Under the pieces are notes generated by a model that was not told where the DNA came from, did not search any database, and saw nothing but the letters and a program-made list of their open reading frames with translations. A stretch of DNA of 64,000 nt, taken from assembly GCA_032358165.1 (NCBI GenBank), contig JAALGY010000033.1, forward strand, positions 3,658,001 to 3,722,000, written 5' to 3'. Source of the stretch: Diplosphaera chodatii. Lineage: Eukaryota; Chlorophyta; Trebouxiophyceae; Prasiolales; Stichococcaceae. Made by a program: the position numbers and the translations under genes. This document shows, piece after piece, positions 60,516 to 64,000 of the stretch (positions are counted from its first letter, which is position 1; each line of letters starts with the position of its first letter).

Positions 60516-61660
60516 CGGCGGTGGCTTTGTGACTACTGACGCAGTGTGGTCCCCTCGCTGGCGCGCAGACTGCTGCTAGATCACTTGCGGAGCGGCTGCA
60601 TCCCGGCCTCAGACGCTGTCAGCTGCCTGCAATCATGCGACAGCGATGCCCTGAGCTTGCTGTGGCCGCACAGCCGTCAGGCAGCTGCTGCCGCCCGCCT
60701 CAGCAGATGATCTCGCGGCGGCGTGCACAGACTCTGCGGTGTTCCGCTCCACCCGCAGCTCTGTTAGCCGCTTCAGGTTTTCAGGTCAACTGGCCGCTAT
60801 GAACGTCCGTCTCTTGGGCTGTGTGAAGACACTGCTGCAGCTGCACGCGCTCCACGCCGCGGTGATCTGACTGTATTGATTTAAGTGATGCTCAAGTCCC
60901 TCCAGCTCAGTTCACAGTGGTCGCACTTGCTGTTCTGTCACTAAAGGTGGCAAGCAAACTGAGAACCGAGGACGCAGGCTGCGCTGCAGCATCTGATGAA
61001 CAATGTGGCTCATCTGCGCTACAGGGTGGCTGCAACCTCCCGCCGGTCTCCCGCCAAAGTGGGGATTGGGCTGTCCTAGCAGACGCTGCACACTCGCTAC
61101 ACGAGGGGCTCCAGAGCAGACCTTGATGCATCCGAGGCCCACACATAAAAGTGTTGTCTCTGTTGCAGGCATGCTGCACTGCCACTAGCAGCAGCCCCAT
61201 TGAGGGCTGTAGGTTTGCATGGCACGTGCGACAGTGTGCCGATGTGTGTTCGACACTTCATGACATGTTGTACAACCGCAGCATAGGCATGTATCCGTTA
61301 CGAGTTGGGACTTGGTCCAGCGTGTAACATGGGAACAGCACTACACACCGGTAGATGATGCCATCCGGCGGCACCCATGCATGCGCTGAATCCATTGCTA
61401 TGGTGCATCCCTGGTTCATTCCTCTTGTTCGCAAACATACATCATTGCAAACAGCTGCAGTGGCCTTGTGACTGCAGTACCACACGCGTTCCAAGCTGCG
61501 TTGACTCACTTGCCAAGCATCTGGTCACGTGATGCTGGAGATCCCCTGCTCCATCAGCATGTTCAGCCCACACCGCATTCTGACGCTCAAAACGACAGTT
61601 TTGGAAAAATCTGTCTTTGAACATCTACTGCCTACAAAGCCGCAGTAAGTCTCCGCAGCT
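60516..61660. promoter_or_regulatory. Divergent intergenic region between MED7 and the LysM-like gene
   Basis: About 1.15 kb. The GC-rich 60640-60800 part has a minus-strand open frame (LKRLTELRVERNTAESV..., stop at about 60645) that looks coding-like but has no start or partner exons; it is discussed as a finding. The rest (60900-61600) is lower-GC and shows no gene. Confidence 0.4.
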
Positions 61661-62572
61661 ATGGTGTCCCTGCGATCTGTTACTGTCCTGCTGCTGGGGA
61701 TGGTAGCACTGCATGTGCACGCCGCTTCTGCGCAGCCGACGACCGACGCAGGCGACGCAACCGTACCGCCTCTGCCGCCTATTCAGCGCCTGCCTGAGGG
61801 CTGCGGCGCCGTTGCGCAGGTCGTCAGCGGCTACACCTCGTGCCAAGACGTTTCGGGCTGGGCGGGGATCACGGTGGACACATTCCTGGCGCTGAACCCG
61901 CTGCTGGCGCTGCAATGCGACGCAGACACCGGCGGCATCGGGCTGCAGGAGGGCAGCGTGGCCTGCATCGGCGACACCATCGCGTACTGCAGCAACGTCT
62001 ACACCGCGACGTCCACCGACACCTGTCGCAGCATCACAAAAACCGAGGGGACCATTGTGAACATCGATGGCGCAAACGACACCACCTGCGGTCAGCTGGC
62101 GCGCTCGATAGGCGTCCCCGTCTGCATCAATCCGGACGTGAACAAGTGCCGGAAGGACACCATCTGCGGCCTCGCCATCAGCGCCGACCTGCAGGAAATG
62201 CTGATGGCGCAGCCCGACTTTTGCGACATCCTGTCCGAATGCCAGTCGGCGCCGGAGCTCACGACGCTGGAGGACCTGCCCACGCTGGCGATGACGATCC
62301 AGCAGCAGACGTCCGCCGTGGCGCAGGCGACCGCGGGCGGCACCCACCCCGCGCTGACCTCCCTTGCCGAGGTGCAGCAGACAAACTCAGCGGCTGCGCT
62401 GCGCGTCACGCTGACGCCAAACTGGTTTACTGACGAGGACCAGTCGGGCATGACGCGCTTCGAGTTTGGCGAGATCGAGACCGCCGCCAGAAAGCTGCTG
62501 GCAACCGCATGGCGGCCGACGCCGTACCGCCCCTCCGGCTTCATGCAGGTCATGCACCCGCGGCGGTACTGA
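61661..62572 (+). CDS. Secreted LysM-like protein, intronless
   Basis: A 303-residue protein in one uninterrupted frame, unlike every other resolved gene here. MVSLRSVTVLLLGMVALHVH followed by AASAQ is a signal peptide with an AxA-type cleavage site. Two modules resemble LysM, the chitin/peptidoglycan-type glycan-binding repeat: TSCQDVSGWAGITVDTFLAL with NP after it and GDTIAYCSN closing the first, then TATSTDTCRSITKTEGTIV and ICGLA in the second, with regularly placed Cys (fungal-style 'GDTC..I....' spacing). Near the C-terminus, DEDQSGMTRFEF resembles an EF-hand loop with Asp at 1 and 3, Ser at 5 and Gly at 6, but Phe instead of Glu at 12, so calcium binding is doubtful. Stop at 62570-62572. 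The full Cys count suggests disulphides and an extracellular or vacuolar site. A LysM search would decide; the repeats are degenerate. Confidence 0.7.
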   Translation: MVSLRSVTVLLLGMVALHVHAASAQPTTDAGDATVPPLPPIQRLPEGCGAVAQVVSGYTSCQDVSGWAGITVDTFLALNPLLALQCDADTGGIGLQEGSVACIGDTIAYCSNVYTATSTDTCRSITKTEGTIVNIDGANDTTCGQLARSIGVPVCINPDVNKCRKDTICGLAISADLQEMLMAQPDFCDILSECQSAPELTTLEDLPTLAMTIQQQTSAVAQATAGGTHPALTSLAEVQQTNSAAALRVTLTPNWFTDEDQSGMTRFEFGEIETAARKLLATAWRPTPYRPSGFMQVMHPRRY

Positions 62573-63223
62573 TAGACGTGAGCCATACATGTGAGGTGTT
62601 GGTATGGCAAGTTATGGTGGGCGTGCAGCGGACGTCGCACATGCTACCAGCTGTACGTGTCAGCGTAGTGGTGGCTGGCACGGGCTGTTCCCATGACCAA
62701 GACCTACACACCACATGCCATGCTGGTGCATGCAGCATTGGCACCGCACACATTTGTGCAAACTCTCTTTCTTTCCTCATTTGCCAAACGTGGCATCCTT
62801 TTGGGGCGGGCGTATTGGGTTGCTGTTAATCAGGAATGGAAGTGGCAGACTTCGGGAAATGAAATTGCTTTGCAGACTGTATGAGAGGGACACTCATGAG
62901 CACCCCTGGCCAGAATTCGTTCTGTCAGTATTTGCAGTATTGTCCGAGTTGTGCGACAAGGTCCTGTCGTACCCTTTGTTGTAGATAATTTCCACACATG
63001 AAAGATCTGCAGATCGTACCAGCAATACACAGCAAGGCCTGACCCACCTCGCAGGACACTACCCATGCCTACAATACAGGAGGTCAGTCAGCAGACTGCA
63101 CAGACACCAGCGCCGCTGCTGCTGAGTACATGCGCAACAGCAACGACCTGCATTGACACCATAGCGCCCTGCTGCCATGCCACAAATAAGGCCGTCCGCG
63201 ACCAGAAACTGCCGCCGCTGGCA
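62573..63223. other. Convergent intergenic region, no gene seen
   Basis: Lower-GC sequence between the LysM-like stop and the stop of the right-edge gene; no motif recognised. Confidence 0.5.
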
Positions 63224-63994
63224 TCACGGGGAGAGCAGCGGCGCCATTGCCGCGTCATATGCATTGGCCATCACCTGCATGTGCAGCGGGCTCACGGTCA
63301 AGCTGCTGCTGACGCCCTGGCTTTTGACGCCTTGTTGGCGGCAGTCCATCCAGTCGCTGCAGCATATCCCTGATGCGACACCACTGTGCGCTTGCTTGCT
63401 GGGGGCCAGCAGCCTGCTCACCTCGAGAGCCCGGTCCAGCGTCCAGAGCTCCGTGGCTGCGACGCCACCGCAGTCGCCGCCAGCCGCCGCGACGCCCACA
63501 TCACCAGCAGGAGCCGCGCCTCCGCCAAAGCCGGCCGCTGTTCGGTCCCCACCGCCGCTGCCGCCCGCCGCCGCCTCGGCGCCGGCAAACAGGTCGGCGA
63601 TGGAGCGGCCACGGGTGGCGGCGTCGCTCGCGCCGCTGTTCCCAGAGCCTCGGCCGCCGCCGCCGCCTGCACCGCCGCTGAATGCATCTTCTCTGCCGCC
63701 AGCGCCAAGCCCGCCGCCGCCGCTGCCCGAGGCCCGCTGCGCGGCCGGGGCGGGGGCCCGGGGCGGCGTCGGCGGTGGCGGGGCCCCGTAGGCGGCCATG
63801 GCGGCGGCGCCGGCGGCCGCCAGGCGGCCCAGGCCCCGGGGCAGGCGCGTGCGCCAGGCGGCCCGCAGCCGGCGCAGCGCCGCCAGCAGCTCCCCGTCCG
63901 ACGTGATCTCCCCTGTGAGCACCCTGTGCAGGAAGCGGATCGTCACGATGTCACAGTAGCAACCCACGAGGCACTGATGCCATTGCTTCAACAC
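63224..63994 (-). CDS. Gly/Ala-rich protein of unknown function, cut by the window edge
   Basis: Only the 3' part is inside the window. A long exon (about 63417 to at least 63930) encodes GEITSDGELLAALRRLRAAW, a basic helical stretch RTRLPRGLGRLAAAGAAA, then about 100 residues rich in Gly, Ala and Pro, and ends ATELWTLDRALE. It splices at GTGAGC to a final exon VMANAYDAAMAPLLSP, TGA at 63224-63226, so the C-terminus is one amphipathic helix. No domain is recognised. The N-terminal part lies beyond 64000. Confidence 0.5.
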   Translation of the reverse strand: MLKQWHQCLVGCYCDIVTIRFLHRVLTGEITSDGELLAALRRLRAAWRTRLPRGLGRLAAAGAAAMAAYGAPPPPTPPRAPAPAAQRASGSGGGGLGAGGREDAFSGGAGGGGGRGSGNSGASDAATRGRSIADLFAGAEAAAGGSGGGDRTAAGFGGGAAPAGDVGVAAAGGDCGGVAATELWTLDRALEVSRLLAPSKQAHSGVASGICCSDWMDCRQQGVKSQGVSSSLTVSPLHMQVMANAYDAAMAPLLSP

Positions 63995-64000
63995 AAAAGT

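Noticed and set aside
1..64000. tRNA, rRNA, CRISPR arrays, insertion sequences or viral genes
   Set aside because: Looked for cloverleaf-like or repeat-spacer patterns, transposase motifs (DDE, RNase H) and capsid-like proteins; none was seen. Low-copy short repeats are listed individually.

Overview
This window is nuclear DNA from a GC-rich eukaryote, most likely a chlorophyte green alga of the Chlorella/trebouxiophyte type. The evidence is a plant-type ferredoxin-NADP+ reductase, a plant-type glutathione reductase, and genes cut into many short (about 60-200 nt) GC-rich exons. The exons are separated by roughly 100-300 nt introns with GTGAGY-like donors and TGCAG acceptors. There are no operons, ribosome-binding sites or prokaryotic features. 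The gene models below were built by joining exons by eye using splice phase and family motifs, so gene ends are firm where a stop or start is named and internal exon edges are approximate.

Layout, left to right: a type II membrane glycosyltransferase of the O-fucosyltransferase type (-, 132-2484); a DUF4097/FAM185A-like beta-repeat protein with a probable organelle presequence (-, 2920-5572); an F-box/leucine-rich-repeat protein (+, 6016-9334); glutathione reductase (-, 9738-13862); a membrane-anchored lipocalin-like protein (+, 14638-16353); a large VIT + von Willebrand A protein (-, 17014-24567); chloroplast ferredoxin-NADP+ reductase (-, 25271-27526); a DeSI-type PPPDE peptidase with a long C-terminal tail (+, 28510-30815); three head-to-tail paralogous zinc alcohol/formaldehyde-type dehydrogenases (-, 31609-45411); a WrbA-type NAD(P)H:quinone oxidoreductase with an Ala-Pro N-terminal extension (-, 46027-47850); the Golgi tether subunit COG2 (+, 48923-54514); a divergent pair of related secreted Pro-rich/Cys-rich proteins (-, 54791-56339 and +, 56599-about 57980); Mediator subunit MED7 (-, about 59163-60515); an intronless secreted LysM-like protein (+, 61661-62572); and a Gly/Ala-rich unknown cut by the right edge (-, 63224->63994).

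The neighbourhood holds several redox enzymes (glutathione reductase, ferredoxin-NADP+ reductase, three dehydrogenases, a quinone reductase). Since this is a nuclear genome, that is an observation about content and not evidence of co-regulation. The most interesting items are the dehydrogenase triplication, whose third copy uses a non-canonical GC-AG intron supported by both paralogues; the inverted pair of secreted proteins sharing an apparently unnamed C-x5-D-C...FLGL...C module; the intronless LysM-like protein; and the lipocalin-like domain behind a transmembrane anchor.
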